Shown: positions 33,920 through 43,737, numbered from the stretch's first letter. The stretch: 64,000 bases of DNA from Microvirga vignae (GCF_001017175.1 NZ_LCYG01000037.1:1-64000); one strand, 5' to 3'. A program made the numbers and translations. The notes: a model not told the origin generated them from the letters alone.

Positions 33920-34255
33920 ATGCCTATGAAAGCGAGTTCAGCGAAATTCGCGATCGGCCAGGTGGTCAGGCATCGCCTGTTCGACTTCAGAGGCCTCATT
34001 TTCGATGTGGACCCTGAATTCGACAACACGGAAGAATGGTGGCTGTCGATCCCCGAGGACGTGCGCCCCCGCAAGGACCAGCCGTTCTACCACCTCTTCG
34101 CCGAGAACGCGGAAACGGAATACATTGCCTATGTGTCCGAGCAAAACCTGATGCCGGACCATTCGGACGAACCCCTGCGCAATCCTATGATTGAGGAAAT
34201 GTTCGTGCGTGAGCCGAACGGCGCCTATCGTGCCAAACCGACCTTCGCCAATTGA
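33920..34255 (+). CDS. hspQ: heat shock protein HspQ (YccV-like)
   Basis: A 111-residue protein of the HspQ/hemimethylated-DNA-binding YccV family. The ATG at 33920 has AAGGAG eight bases upstream. The core is KFAIGQVVRHRLFDFRGLIFDVDPEF, then WWLSIPEDVRPRKDQPFYHLFAE and YVSEQNLMPD. In enterobacteria HspQ is a heat-induced adaptor and substrate of the Lon protease. It is followed by a strong terminator. Confidence 0.93.
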   Translation: MPMKASSAKFAIGQVVRHRLFDFRGLIFDVDPEFDNTEEWWLSIPEDVRPRKDQPFYHLFAENAETEYIAYVSEQNLMPDHSDEPLRNPMIEEMFVREPNGAYRAKPTFAN

Positions 34256-34270
34256 ATCAGTCCCATAAAC

Positions 34271-34305
34271 GAAAACGCCGGGCTTTTTGCCCGGCGTTCC
34301 TTTTT
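34271..34305. terminator. rho-independent terminator after hspQ
   Basis: AACGCCGGGC pairs with GCCCGGCGTT around TTTTT and is followed by CC and a five-T run on the plus strand; the A-run on the left also gives a T-run on the minus strand. It ends hspQ and the convergent IalB-family gene. Confidence 0.9.
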
Positions 34306-34320
34306 GTCTGGACTTCCCGA

Positions 34321-35094
34321 TTAGGGCTTCGGAGCGGCTTGAGCGCTCGGAGCCGCGGCGCCACCGCCCTGGCTCTGAAGCATCTTCTGGCGCATCTCTT
34401 CGCTCTTCTTCTGGAGTTCTTCCTGCAGCTTCTTCTGCTGCTCCTCGAGCACTTTCGGGTCGATCGGAGGACCGTCAAAGGCTTTGCCGAAGCCGGCAGC
34501 CGGAACGGCGAACGTGATCTCGCGGCCAACCTGATTCTGAACGCTGACGTTCAGGTTAGCACCCTTCTTGAAGGAGGCGATGAAGTCGTCCTTCACCTGG
34601 GCCTCGGCGAAGCAGCCGTTGGGCAGGCACATCACGTAGCGGCCGGGGATCGCTTGACCCTGGTCGACGGCGAACCGCAGACCGGGCTGCAGGAGCAGGC
34701 CGAGCGGCATCACGAAGCGGACGACCTTCTGCGGCTGCTGGCCCTTCACGTCATAGACGGCAAGAGCGAGAACCGGCTGGCCCTGATCCGACACGAAGTC
34801 GCGGGTGGTGTAGCAGATCTCGGTGTTGGTGTTCTGGTCCTTACCGCAGACCTTGGTCCATTCCGGCTGAGAAGGCTCAGCCTTCACCTGGACGACCGTA
34901 GGACCGGACTGCTGCTGAGCAGGCTGGCCCTGCGCAGGAGCAGGAGCAGGAGCCGCAGGCTTGGCCGGCTGAGCGGCAGGAGCCGCAGGCTTCGGCTGAG
35001 CCTGAGCGAAAGCGGGTGCGCTGGCGAGAAGGGCCAAGGCGGTCGCCAGGCCACGGGTGCCCCCCAAGCTCGCGATGCGTTTCGCGAATGACAT
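34321..35094 (-). CDS. invasion-associated locus B (IalB) family protein
   Basis: Exported protein of 257 residues. A signal peptide (about 1-30, cut near SAPAFA) is followed by a Pro/Ala/Gln-rich linker (about 31-65). The IalB domain (about 70-210) has paired cysteines: WTKVCGKDQNTNTEICYTTRD and YVMCLPNGCFAEAQ. The C-terminal 40 residues are Gln/Lys/Glu-rich (EEQQKKLQEELQKKSEEMRQK), a probable coiled coil, then an Ala/Pro tail. In Bartonella IalB helps invade erythrocytes, but the family is widespread in non-pathogenic Hyphomicrobiales and its general role is unclear. It is a single-gene unit. Confidence 0.9.
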   Translation of the reverse strand: MSFAKRIASLGGTRGLATALALLASAPAFAQAQPKPAAPAAQPAKPAAPAPAPAQGQPAQQQSGPTVVQVKAEPSQPEWTKVCGKDQNTNTEICYTTRDFVSDQGQPVLALAVYDVKGQQPQKVVRFVMPLGLLLQPGLRFAVDQGQAIPGRYVMCLPNGCFAEAQVKDDFIASFKKGANLNVSVQNQVGREITFAVPAAGFGKAFDGPPIDPKVLEEQQKKLQEELQKKSEEMRQKMLQSQGGGAAAPSAQAAPKP

Positions 35095-35321
35095 GTCGTT
35101 AGATCCTCTTCAGTCGAAAGGTCGGCTCTTGAATCGGCCGATGGTATCCGGCGTTCTTAAACCTGCAATGGAACGGTGAATCTTTGCCGATTGCGGCGAA
35201 GACATGACCTGTGGCGCTCCTTTAACCTTTCGTGTGCTAGGTTTCCAGTCACCTCGGGCAGATTCCTGTACAATATTGCCCGCCGAATTGCCACCAAGCG
35301 CCATTACGCAGCAGGAGCGCC

Positions 35322-37127
35322 ATGAGCTGCAATCTTATAAGGATTTTTCGCCTGCTTGCCACCCTTGCCCTGGCGAGTTTTGGGCTGATGGTCGCAGCAA
35401 AGGCGGAAACACTGCGGCATGGCATCGCCATGCACGGCGAGCCCGCGCTGCCGGCGGATTTCACTCACCTGCCCTATGCCAACCCTGATGCGCCCAAAGG
35501 GGGGCGAATCACGCTGGCCATCCAGGGCACCTTCGACAGTCTCAATCCCTTTATCGTTCTTGGCGTCGCCCCGCCGGCCGTTCCGACTTACGTGGTCCAG
35601 AGCCTGATGATGCGCTCCCAGGACGAGCCGTTCACGGTTTATGGCTTGGTTGCCCGCTCGGCCGAGATGCCCGAGGATCGCAGCTCCGTGACCTTCAATC
35701 TCGATTCGCGGGCACGTTTCTCGGATGGGCATCCGCTGACTGCCGAGGATGTCCGCTTCACCTTCGAGCTTCTGAAAAAGCACGGCAAACCCTTTTACCG
35801 CTCAAGCTTCGGGCAGGCAAAGACCGTCGTCGTCGAGAACCCCCACCGGATCAAGTTCGACCTCTCGGGCTCCAACGATCGGGAGTTGCCGCTGCTGATT
35901 GCGATGATGCCGATCTTCCCGGCCCATGCGACCAACCCGGATACCTTCGCCAACACCACCCTCACCCCTCCGATCGGGTCCGGCCCCTATGCCATCACCG
36001 AGGTGCGGCCCGGTGAGCGCGTGGTCCTGAAGCGCCGCAAGGATTTTTGGGCCGAAGACCTGCCGATTCTGCGCGGGCTCTATAACTTCGACGAGATCCG
36101 CTATGATCTCTACCGCGACGCCAACACCATGTTCGAGGCGTTCAAGGCCGGACTCTACGACTACAGGCTGGAAGGTGACCCGACCCGATGGGCCTCGGGA
36201 TATGACTTCCCCGGCATCCGGAGCGGGCGGATCGTCCGCGAGACGATCCCTATCCAGCTCCCCAAGGGCATGAACGGCTTCGTGTTCAACACTCGCCGCG
36301 CCATCTTCGCCGATGTCAGGGTGCGGGAAGCCTTAGGGTACATGTTCGATTTCGATTGGCTGAATCGAAATCTTTTCTATGGCCTGCTCAAAAGGTCCGA
36401 CAGCTTTTTCGCAGGCTCCGAACTCTCTTCGACGGGCCGGCCCGCCACGACACGCGAACGTGAGCTTCTCGCCCCATTCCCAGGTGCTGTCCGTGAGGAC
36501 ATTCGCGAAGGGCGTTGGGCTCCGCCCGTTGCCGATGGATCGGGGCGGGACCGGGAGACGGCTCGCCAGGCCCTGACCCTGCTCTCCGAAGCAGGCTGGG
36601 TTCTCGAGAACAATATTCTGCGTCACAAGGATACCGGAGAGCCCTTTGCCTTCGAGATGCTGGTGAATTCGCGCCAACAGGAGCGCCTGGCCCTGAATTA
36701 TGCGCAGACACTTGAGCGGATCGGACTCAGCGTGAAGGTGCGCCTGGTGGACGACGTTCAGTACTGGCGCCGCATTTCCCGGTTCGAGTACGACATGATC
36801 CAATGGGTCTGGCCGGCATCCGCTTCTCCAGGAAACGAGCAGCGCAATCGTTGGGGATCCGCAGCGGCTAAGAGGGATGGTTCCTTCAACTACTCAGGAG
36901 CTACCTCTCCCGCCATCGACCGCATGGTCGATGCTCTGCTGGAGGCGAAAAGCCGGGAGGAGTTCGTCTCGGCCGTGCGTGCACTCGATCGCGTTCTGCT
37001 CTCGGGCTTTTATGTCGTTCCACTCTTCTACGTGGGCGATCAATGGCTTGCCTATGACAGCACCCTGAAGAAACCGGACCGAACAGGCCTTTTTGGGTCC
37101 TATATCGATGTCTGGTGGCGCAACTGA
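35322..37127 (+). CDS. extracellular solute-binding protein, YejA-type (SBP_bac_5)
   Basis: Periplasmic receptor, 601 residues, of the oligopeptide/nickel-type cluster C. The signal peptide is about residues 1-28 (SFGLMVAAKA). Family features are RHGIAMHGEPALPADFTHLPYANPDAPKGG-type residues after the signal (HGIAMHGEPALP is the core of YejA proteins), SDGHPLTAEDVRFTFELLKKHGKP and FNTRRAIFADVRVREALGYMFDFDW. YejABEF transports peptides such as microcin C in enterobacteria. No permease or ATPase genes adjoin it here, so it must work with components encoded elsewhere. Confidence 0.9.
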   Translation: MSCNLIRIFRLLATLALASFGLMVAAKAETLRHGIAMHGEPALPADFTHLPYANPDAPKGGRITLAIQGTFDSLNPFIVLGVAPPAVPTYVVQSLMMRSQDEPFTVYGLVARSAEMPEDRSSVTFNLDSRARFSDGHPLTAEDVRFTFELLKKHGKPFYRSSFGQAKTVVVENPHRIKFDLSGSNDRELPLLIAMMPIFPAHATNPDTFANTTLTPPIGSGPYAITEVRPGERVVLKRRKDFWAEDLPILRGLYNFDEIRYDLYRDANTMFEAFKAGLYDYRLEGDPTRWASGYDFPGIRSGRIVRETIPIQLPKGMNGFVFNTRRAIFADVRVREALGYMFDFDWLNRNLFYGLLKRSDSFFAGSELSSTGRPATTRERELLAPFPGAVREDIREGRWAPPVADGSGRDRETARQALTLLSEAGWVLENNILRHKDTGEPFAFEMLVNSRQQERLALNYAQTLERIGLSVKVRLVDDVQYWRRISRFEYDMIQWVWPASASPGNEQRNRWGSAAAKRDGSFNYSGATSPAIDRMVDALLEAKSREEFVSAVRALDRVLLSGFYVVPLFYVGDQWLAYDSTLKKPDRTGLFGSYIDVWWRN

Positions 37128-37264
37128 ACTAACTCTTCCGGGGTCATGGCTACGCCGACTGTTACGCTTCCGTTCAGCCAGCCGATGCAACTAATCTCCT
37201 GCTTTGTTCGTTGAGCGATGTGTCTCCTGTCTCAATAAACGCGTTTTGACGCAAGGGTGTTGCA

Positions 37265-37609
37265 ATGAACGGAATGCAGAAGGTACTCGTCGTTGACAAC
37301 GGCGAGCGCGCTCCTGACAGCGCTCTTTCGGCTGAGCTCGCAGGCATGGGATACGCAAGCGTCACAACCCCTTTCGAGGCCGCTGACGATGTTCTGGCGC
37401 TCATTCCGAGCCCTGCTGCCGTCGTGCTGCAGATGCCTCTGCATGCCAATGGGTCCGAACGACGCCGGTTCCTGGAACTCGCCACGCGCCTGCGTAAGAC
37501 TTTGGCCGCGAGCCGCACGCCCGTTATCGTTACGGGCGGTGTGAGCGGTGCCGCCACGATGCTCCAACACGAACTTACGACTCGTGCTGTAGCAGCAGCG
37601 GAACTTTAA
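37265..37609 (+). CDS. hypothetical protein with a receiver-like start
   Basis: A 114-residue protein starting KVLVVDNGERAPDSALSAELAGMGYASVTTPFEAADDVLAL, which resembles the first half of a response-regulator receiver (VLVVDxxxx, then a second strand). PVIVTGGVSG near residue 90 resembles the PVIxLTG fourth strand. The usual phospho-Asp position is AVVLQMPLHAN, with Gln in place of Asp, so phosphorylation is unlikely. It may be a pseudo-receiver. ATG 37265 has AAGGGTG seven bases upstream. It is convergent with mfd, 15 bases away. Confidence 0.65.
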   Translation: MNGMQKVLVVDNGERAPDSALSAELAGMGYASVTTPFEAADDVLALIPSPAAVVLQMPLHANGSERRRFLELATRLRKTLAASRTPVIVTGGVSGAATMLQHELTTRAVAAAEL

Positions 37610-37624
37610 ATTCTCAACATCCGA

Positions 37625-40600
37625 TCAGGCCGCCTTCTTCTCTGCAATCCGCACCAGATCGCGCAGGATGATGGTCGAAGCCTTGATGCGTTCGTCCGGC
37701 GTTTCCACATCCCGCACGAACACGATCTTCATGTCCGGACGCACCTTCGCGAACGAGGCTTGCTCGGTGACGTAAGAGATGAGGCCCGTCGGATTGGCGA
37801 AGGAATTGTCGCGGAAGGAGATGATGATGCCCTTCGGACCGCCATCCACCTTCTCCACGTTGGCGCGGCGGCACAGGACCTTGATCGCCATGATCTTGAG
37901 AAGCTGATCGACCTCGGACGGAACGGGTCCGAAGCGGTCGACGAGTTCCGCCCGGAATCCTTGGATTTCCGCATCCGTCTCAAAGGTCGAAAGGCGACGA
38001 TAGAGACCCAGACGCAGTTGCAGGTCGGCGATGTAGCTCTCGGGAATCATCACCGGCGCGCCCACCGAGATCGTCGGCGACCATTGATCCTCAGCGGGCT
38101 CTTCGATACCTGCCTTCAATTGTGCAACGGCCTCCTCCAGCATCTGCTGATAAAGCTCGTAGCCCACTTCCTTGATATGGCCGGACTGCTCTTCACCGAG
38201 CAGGTTGCCCGCGCCGCGAATGTCGAGATCGTGCGAGGCAAGCTGGAAGCCTGCGCCCAAGGTGTCGAGCGTCTGCAGCACCTTCAGACGACGCTCTGCC
38301 TGAGTCGTGAGATTCTTGTTGGCAGGCACTGTGAACAGGGCATAGGCACGCGTCTTCGAGCGGCCCACGCGTCCGCGCAGCTGATAGAGCTGCGACAGGC
38401 CGAACATATCGGCGCGATGCACGATGAGCGTATTGGCGGTGGGAATATCGAGACCAGACTCGACGATGGTGGTGGAGAGCAGGATGTCGTACTTGCCCTC
38501 GTAGAAGGCGGTCATGACATCCTCCAACTGGCCCGCCGCCATCTGACCGTGGGCCACCGCCACCTTCGCCTCCGGCACTTCCTTGTCGAGGAAGGCCTTC
38601 ACCTCACCGAGATCGTCGAGACGCGGCACCACATAGAACGCCTGCCCACCCCTGTAGCGCTCGCGTAGCAGCGCTTCGCGGATGAGAAGCGGATCGAATG
38701 GTGTGATGAAGGTGCGCACCGCCAGGCGATCCACCGGCGGCGTGGTGATGAGCGACAGTTCGCGCACACCTGTGAGGGCCAATTGCAGGGTTCGCGGAAT
38801 GGGCGTTGCGGAGAGCGTCAGCACATGCACTTCCGCACGCAGTTCCTTCAGGCGCTCCTTGTGGCTCACGCCGAAATGCTGCTCCTCGTCCACGATGATG
38901 AGGCCGAGGTCCTTGAACTTGATCGACTTGCCCAGCACCGCATGGGTGCCGATGACGATGTCGACTGATCCGTTCGCCAATCCTTCCTTCGTCTTCTTCA
39001 GTTCGCCAGAGGGCACGAAGCGGGATGCCTGCGCGATACTGAGCGGCAGGCCACGGAAGCGTTCGCAGAACGTCTTGTAATGCTGACGCGAAAGCAGCGT
39101 CGTCGGCACCACCACCGCAATCTGTTTGCCGCTCATGGCCGCGACGAAAGCGGCGCGTAGCGCGACCTCGGTCTTGCCGAAACCCACGTCACCGCAGACG
39201 AGGCGATCCATAGGACGGCCCGAGGCCATGTCGTCGAGAACCGCCTCGATGGCGTTGAGCTGGTCTTCGGTCTCATCATAGGGGAAACGCGCGGCAAACT
39301 CGTCATAGAGCCCTTCCGGCGGGATCATGCGCGGCGCTTCCTTCAGGATACGCGCCGCCGCGATCTTCATGAGCGCGCCCGCCATCTCGCGGATGCGCTG
39401 CTTCATGCGGGCTTTACGCGCCTGCCAGGCGCCGCCACCAAGCTTGTCGAGCTGAATTTCTGTCTCTTCCGAGCCGTAGCGGGTCAGAAGCTCGATGTTC
39501 TCGACCGGCAGGAACAGGCGGTCGCCACCGGCATAATGCAGCTCAAGGCAATCGTGAGGCGCGCCTGCGGCCTCGATGGTCTTCAAGCCTTCAAAACGGC
39601 CGATGCCGTGATCCACGTGAACCACGAGATCGCCAGGCGTGAGCGCAGCCACTTCAGTGAGAAAATCCTGCGGACGCTTGGACTTGCGCTTCTGGCGCAC
39701 GAGACGGTCGCCGAGAATGTCCTGCTCGCTGATGACAGTCAGATCGCCTGTCTCGAACCCATGCTCCAGCGGCCAGATGCCGACCGGGATCTCGTTGCGT
39801 GGATAGGCCATGGACTCCGAGAACCGACCAATCGGCTTCGTCTGCCTCAGGTCATGATCCTGCAGCACATGGCACAGGCGCTCGCGCGAGCCATCAGACC
39901 ACGCGCCGAGAATGACACGGCGGCCTTGTGCCTGCTGATCGCGGATGTGGCGCACCACGGCCTCGAATACATTCGCGCTTTCATCGGCACGCTCAGCGAT
40001 GAAATTGCGCCCCTGTCGTGCGCCGCAATCGACCACGAGGCGCCCGCCTTCCGATTCCGGAACGGCAAAGGGCGTAAGCCGAGCCAGCGGCAGCGCAGCG
40101 GTGCGCTCCGCCCATTCCTCCGGCTTGAGATAGAGCTGGTCGGGCGGCAAGGGACGATAGGGCGCGACGCCGGGCTGATTCAGCCCCATGTTCTCACGAC
40201 GAGCGTCGTAGTAATCCTTCACCTGCGACAGGCGCTCGGCGGCCGCGTCGTCATCCAGCGGATCGAACACGACGGGAATGCCGGGCACATAATCGAGCAA
40301 TGTGTCGAGATGATCGTGGAAGAGCGGCAGCCAGTGCTCGAGGCCTGGATAGCGCCGCCCCTCGCTGATCGCCTCGTAGAGCCGGTCGTCGCGGGTCGGC
40401 GCGCCGAACATGGACACATAGGCCTGCCGGAAACGCTTGATGCTCTCGGTGGTTAACTGCACCTCGCTCATCGGCACGAGGTCCAGTGAGCGAAGGGTGC
40501 CGACTGTGCGCTGGCTTTCGGGATCGAAGGAGCGGATCGATTCCAGCGCATCGCCGAAGAAGTCGAGGCGCACCGGATTTGGAAGGCCTGCGGGATAGAG

Positions 40601-41149
40601 ATCGATGATGCCGCCGCGTACGGCATATTCGCCCGTATCGCGCACCGTGCCTGTGCGCATGAAGCCGTTGGTCTCGAGCCAGTTAATCAGCAGGGTCGTG
40701 TCCACCACGTTGCCAGGCGCGGCAGAGAAGGTTTCCGCCGCGATGCGGGCTCTCGGCGGCACGCGCTGCACAAGGGCGTTTACGGTGGTGGAGAGAATGC
40801 GAGGCTTGTCCTCGGAGGTCTTCGAACGAGCCAGCCGCGCCAGTGTCGTCATGCGCTGCGCCGTGATCGCGGCATTCGGCGAAACGCGGTCGTAGGGTTG
40901 GCAGTCCCACGCCGGAAAGGTGAGAACCTCGATCTCAGGTGCGATGAAACCGAGACTGTTGGCAAAGTTCTGCTGCCTCTGCCCGTCACGGGCCACATGG
41001 ACCAGGACGGCGGGACCTTCCACATGCCCCGACAGTCCACGCGCGAGGTCGGCCACCGCCATCGCGTCGAAACCGTCCGGAACACTGGACAGCGTCAGGC
41101 CTTGGCCTTTTTTCAGGGCGTCGAGGGCGCGGGTCAGGGCAGATTTCAT
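37625..41149 (-). CDS. mfd: transcription-repair coupling factor Mfd
   Basis: A full-length 1174-residue ATP-dependent translocase that removes stalled RNA polymerase and recruits UvrA. Domains in order are a UvrB-homology region (about 1-340), the RNA-polymerase interaction domain (about 480-560, PGDLVVHVDHGIGRFEGLKTIEA), the RecG-like helicase domains (about 590-960; Walker A GDVGFGKTEVALRAAF, DEEQHFGVSHKERLK, TATPIPRTLQ, then GRVGRSKTRAYALF) and the C-terminal D7 domain (about 1010-1150). sdhE lies 77 bases upstream on the same strand and may share its transcript. Confidence 0.97.
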   Translation of the reverse strand: MKSALTRALDALKKGQGLTLSSVPDGFDAMAVADLARGLSGHVEGPAVLVHVARDGQRQQNFANSLGFIAPEIEVLTFPAWDCQPYDRVSPNAAITAQRMTTLARLARSKTSEDKPRILSTTVNALVQRVPPRARIAAETFSAAPGNVVDTTLLINWLETNGFMRTGTVRDTGEYAVRGGIIDLYPAGLPNPVRLDFFGDALESIRSFDPESQRTVGTLRSLDLVPMSEVQLTTESIKRFRQAYVSMFGAPTRDDRLYEAISEGRRYPGLEHWLPLFHDHLDTLLDYVPGIPVVFDPLDDDAAAERLSQVKDYYDARRENMGLNQPGVAPYRPLPPDQLYLKPEEWAERTAALPLARLTPFAVPESEGGRLVVDCGARQGRNFIAERADESANVFEAVVRHIRDQQAQGRRVILGAWSDGSRERLCHVLQDHDLRQTKPIGRFSESMAYPRNEIPVGIWPLEHGFETGDLTVISEQDILGDRLVRQKRKSKRPQDFLTEVAALTPGDLVVHVDHGIGRFEGLKTIEAAGAPHDCLELHYAGGDRLFLPVENIELLTRYGSEETEIQLDKLGGGAWQARKARMKQRIREMAGALMKIAAARILKEAPRMIPPEGLYDEFAARFPYDETEDQLNAIEAVLDDMASGRPMDRLVCGDVGFGKTEVALRAAFVAAMSGKQIAVVVPTTLLSRQHYKTFCERFRGLPLSIAQASRFVPSGELKKTKEGLANGSVDIVIGTHAVLGKSIKFKDLGLIIVDEEQHFGVSHKERLKELRAEVHVLTLSATPIPRTLQLALTGVRELSLITTPPVDRLAVRTFITPFDPLLIREALLRERYRGGQAFYVVPRLDDLGEVKAFLDKEVPEAKVAVAHGQMAAGQLEDVMTAFYEGKYDILLSTTIVESGLDIPTANTLIVHRADMFGLSQLYQLRGRVGRSKTRAYALFTVPANKNLTTQAERRLKVLQTLDTLGAGFQLASHDLDIRGAGNLLGEEQSGHIKEVGYELYQQMLEEAVAQLKAGIEEPAEDQWSPTISVGAPVMIPESYIADLQLRLGLYRRLSTFETDAEIQGFRAELVDRFGPVPSEVDQLLKIMAIKVLCRRANVEKVDGGPKGIIISFRDNSFANPTGLISYVTEQASFAKVRPDMKIVFVRDVETPDERIKASTIILRDLVRIAEKKAA

Positions 41150-41226
41150 GGCAGCGTGTCAGGTCAACGGAAAGAGAACGCGGGCTTTTAGGCCCGGTTC
41201 GGCAGGATTCGGTAAAGAGCCGGGCT

Positions 41227-41523
41227 TCAGCCGTGAATTGGCGAGGTGTGGGTGTGGAATGCCTTCAACCGGCGGAACAGGGGCGTGTCGTAGTTCGAGG
41301 GCGTCTCGATCTCGCCGGTGATCCAGCCGAGCAAATCACGATCGGTTATCTCGATCAGATGCTCGAAATCGGCCAGCTCCTCCTCCGAGAGGTCGGCGAT
41401 CTCGGCATCTGCAAAGCGGCCCATGATCAGGTCCATCTCGCGCATCCCCCGGTGCCAAGCACGGAAAAGGATCTGCCTGCGGCGAACATCGAGGTCGGCG
41501 CTGCTGCGTGTCGTCCCGCTCAT
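41227..41523 (-). CDS. sdhE: succinate dehydrogenase flavinylation factor SdhE
   Basis: A 98-residue protein of the SdhE/SDH5 (DUF339) family that helps attach FAD covalently to SdhA. The conserved RGMREMDLIMGRFAD segment (the RGxxE flavinylation motif, here RGMRE) is at about residues 25-39, followed by LADFEHLIEITDRDLLGWITG. It is divergent from recG (start 41611) with 87 bases between them and lies upstream of mfd. This recG-sdhE-mfd arrangement is one I know from other alphaproteobacteria. Confidence 0.93.
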   Translation of the reverse strand: MSGTTRSSADLDVRRRQILFRAWHRGMREMDLIMGRFADAEIADLSEEELADFEHLIEITDRDLLGWITGEIETPSNYDTPLFRRLKAFHTHTSPIHG

Positions 41524-41610
41524 GAAAATGCTCCGGTGAGAAAAGATAACGTCGCTTCAAAGCGGCTTGGCCGCTATATAACCATCTCACCTACACTTAC
41601 CACCCGTTTG

Positions 41611-43728
41611 ATGTCCTTGCGTCCTTCCATTCTCGATCCCTTGTTCGCTCCGGCAGCCGCCCTGCCCGGCGTCGGGCCGAAGATCGCGCCCCTCCTGGAC
41701 CGCCTCCTGGGCGAGCCGGAAAAGCCTGCGCGCGTGGTCGATCTGCTGTTTCACCTGCCGAGCAGCGGCATTTCCTGGGAAATGAAAGGCTCCATTGCCG
41801 ATGCGCCCGTGGGCGAGCCAGTCACTCTGTCCGTCACTGTGGTCGCGCACCGCCCGCCCCCGCCGGGCCGCCGCGCGCCTTACCGGATCCTGGTGGAGGA
41901 TGAGACAGGGGATGTGTCGCTCGTCTTCTTCAACGGCCAGAAGGCGCACCTGGAAAAGCTCCTGCCCGTGGGCGAGCGCCGCTATGTCTCCGGTAAGATC
42001 GAACTCTGGGACGGCCGCCGCCAGATGGTGCACCCTGATCGAATTCTGGACGAGAGAGGCATCGAGAACCTGCCGGCAGTCGAGGCCGTCTACGGCCTGA
42101 CCGAGGGCCTCTCATCCCGCATGGTCGGCAAGTATATCGCTGCGGCGCTGGAGCGCGTCCCGCACCTGCCCGAATGGCAGGATTCCGCTTGGCTCGACCG
42201 GAATGCCCTGCCCGATTTCCGAAAAGCCTTGCTCTCGTTGCATAGGCCCGACAGCGCATCGCAGCTTTCCGAAGAGGCGATTGCCAAATCCACGCCACGT
42301 CGCCGTCTCGCCTATGACGAACTCCTTGCCTCCCAATTGGCCCTCGCGCTGGTGAGAAGCCGCATGCGCCGCCTGCCGGGCCGGGTGAACGCGGGCGATG
42401 GACACCTCGTTGAAAAGCTGAAAAAAGCCCTGCCCTTCGGCCTCACGGCATCCCAAGCCCAGGCCGTCGAGGACATCCGCCGCGATCTCGTCTCTGACAA
42501 GAAGATGCTTCGACTGCTCCAGGGCGATGTGGGATCGGGCAAGACCGTTGTCGGTCTCCTCACCATGGCCAGTGCCATCGAGGCCGGCCGTCAGGCTGCC
42601 ATGATGGCGCCGACGGAAATCCTGGCGCGCCAGCATTATGAGCGCCTTGCCCCCATGGCCGAGCAGGCCGGCCTCACCATTGCCCTTCTCACGGGGCGAG
42701 AGAAAGGCGCTGCCCGCAAAGCGGTGCTCGCCGGGCTTGCGGACGGCAGTATCCAGATCGCGGTGGGGACCCATGCGTTGTTCCAGGAAGGTGTCGCTTT
42801 CCAGGATCTCGGCGTCGCGGTGGTGGATGAGCAGCATCGCTTCGGCGTGCACCAGCGTCTCGCGCTGGGCTCTAAAGGCGAAGCCGTCGACATTCTCGTA
42901 ATGACTGCGACGCCGATCCCGCGCACGCTGGCGCTCACCTATTTCGGCGACATGGACGTGTCGGTGCTGAGCGAGAAGCCGGCAGGCCGCAAACCCATTG
43001 CGACGAAGCTGATTTCCATCGACCGTCTCGACGAGGTGATCGGCGGCATCGGCCGTGCAATCGCCAATGGCGACCAGATCTATTGGGTCTGTCCGCTCGT
43101 GGGTGAATCCGAGACCGTCGATCTCGCTGCTGCCGAGGAACGCTTCGAAACGCTGAAGAGCTTCTTTGGCGATCAGGTCGGTCTCGTTCACGGCAAGATG
43201 GCGGGCAAGGACAAGGACGCCGCCATGGAGCGGTTCTCGAGTGGCGAAGCCAAGATTCTCGTCTCCACCACCGTGATAGAAGTGGGCGTCGACGTGCCCA
43301 ATGCCACGATCATGGTGATTGAGCATGCCGAGCGCTTCGGCCTCGCGCAGCTCCATCAGCTGCGCGGGCGCATCGGACGCGGCTCGAAATCCTCAACCTG
43401 CCTTCTCGTCTACAAGGGCCCGCTCGGACAGGTCGCGCAAGCGCGGCTCGAGATGATGCGCCAGACAGAGGACGGCTTCCGCATCGCAGAAGAAGACCTG
43501 CGCCTTCGCGGCGAAGGCGAAGTCCTGGGCACCCGCCAATCGGGGACGCCCGGCTTCAAGCTGGCGCGTCTGGAGGTCGATGGCGACCTTCTCGCTGCCG
43601 CACGCGATGATGCGCGGCTGATCGTGGACAAAGATCCTGAGCTGATGAGCGAGCGTGGTCAGGCCCTGCGGACCATGCTCTATCTCTTCGAGCGCGATTC
43701 CGCGATCAAGCTGTTAAGAGCGGGGTAA
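41611..43728 (+). CDS. recG: ATP-dependent DNA helicase RecG
   Basis: A 705-residue branch-migrating helicase for recombination and fork rescue. From ATG 41611 the protein begins SLRPSILDPLFAPAAALPGVGPKIAP, the usual RecG start; the reading frame is open 126 codons further upstream but that part overlaps sdhE and is not RecG-like. Domains are wedge/OB fold (about 50-170, RAPYRILVEDETGDVSLVFF) and helicase domains (Walker A GDVGSGKTVVGLL, DEQHRFGVHQR, TATPIPRTLALTYFGDMDVS, then RGRIGRGSKSSTCLL). The C-terminal QSGTPGFKLARL motif is typical. No strong binding site is visible before the ATG. Confidence 0.95.
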   Translation: MSLRPSILDPLFAPAAALPGVGPKIAPLLDRLLGEPEKPARVVDLLFHLPSSGISWEMKGSIADAPVGEPVTLSVTVVAHRPPPPGRRAPYRILVEDETGDVSLVFFNGQKAHLEKLLPVGERRYVSGKIELWDGRRQMVHPDRILDERGIENLPAVEAVYGLTEGLSSRMVGKYIAAALERVPHLPEWQDSAWLDRNALPDFRKALLSLHRPDSASQLSEEAIAKSTPRRRLAYDELLASQLALALVRSRMRRLPGRVNAGDGHLVEKLKKALPFGLTASQAQAVEDIRRDLVSDKKMLRLLQGDVGSGKTVVGLLTMASAIEAGRQAAMMAPTEILARQHYERLAPMAEQAGLTIALLTGREKGAARKAVLAGLADGSIQIAVGTHALFQEGVAFQDLGVAVVDEQHRFGVHQRLALGSKGEAVDILVMTATPIPRTLALTYFGDMDVSVLSEKPAGRKPIATKLISIDRLDEVIGGIGRAIANGDQIYWVCPLVGESETVDLAAAEERFETLKSFFGDQVGLVHGKMAGKDKDAAMERFSSGEAKILVSTTVIEVGVDVPNATIMVIEHAERFGLAQLHQLRGRIGRGSKSSTCLLVYKGPLGQVAQARLEMMRQTEDGFRIAEEDLRLRGEGEVLGTRQSGTPGFKLARLEVDGDLLAAARDDARLIVDKDPELMSERGQALRTMLYLFERDSAIKLLRAG

Positions 43729-43737
43729 ATCCTCCTC

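Noticed and set aside
35110..35304. A 64-codon minus-strand reading between IalB and the YejA-type gene
   Set aside because: No clear binding site, low-complexity basic product, and it spans the probable promoters of both neighbours.
42112..43356. Open 414-codon minus-strand reading
   Set aside because: Antisense to recG, whose helicase motifs are all in place.
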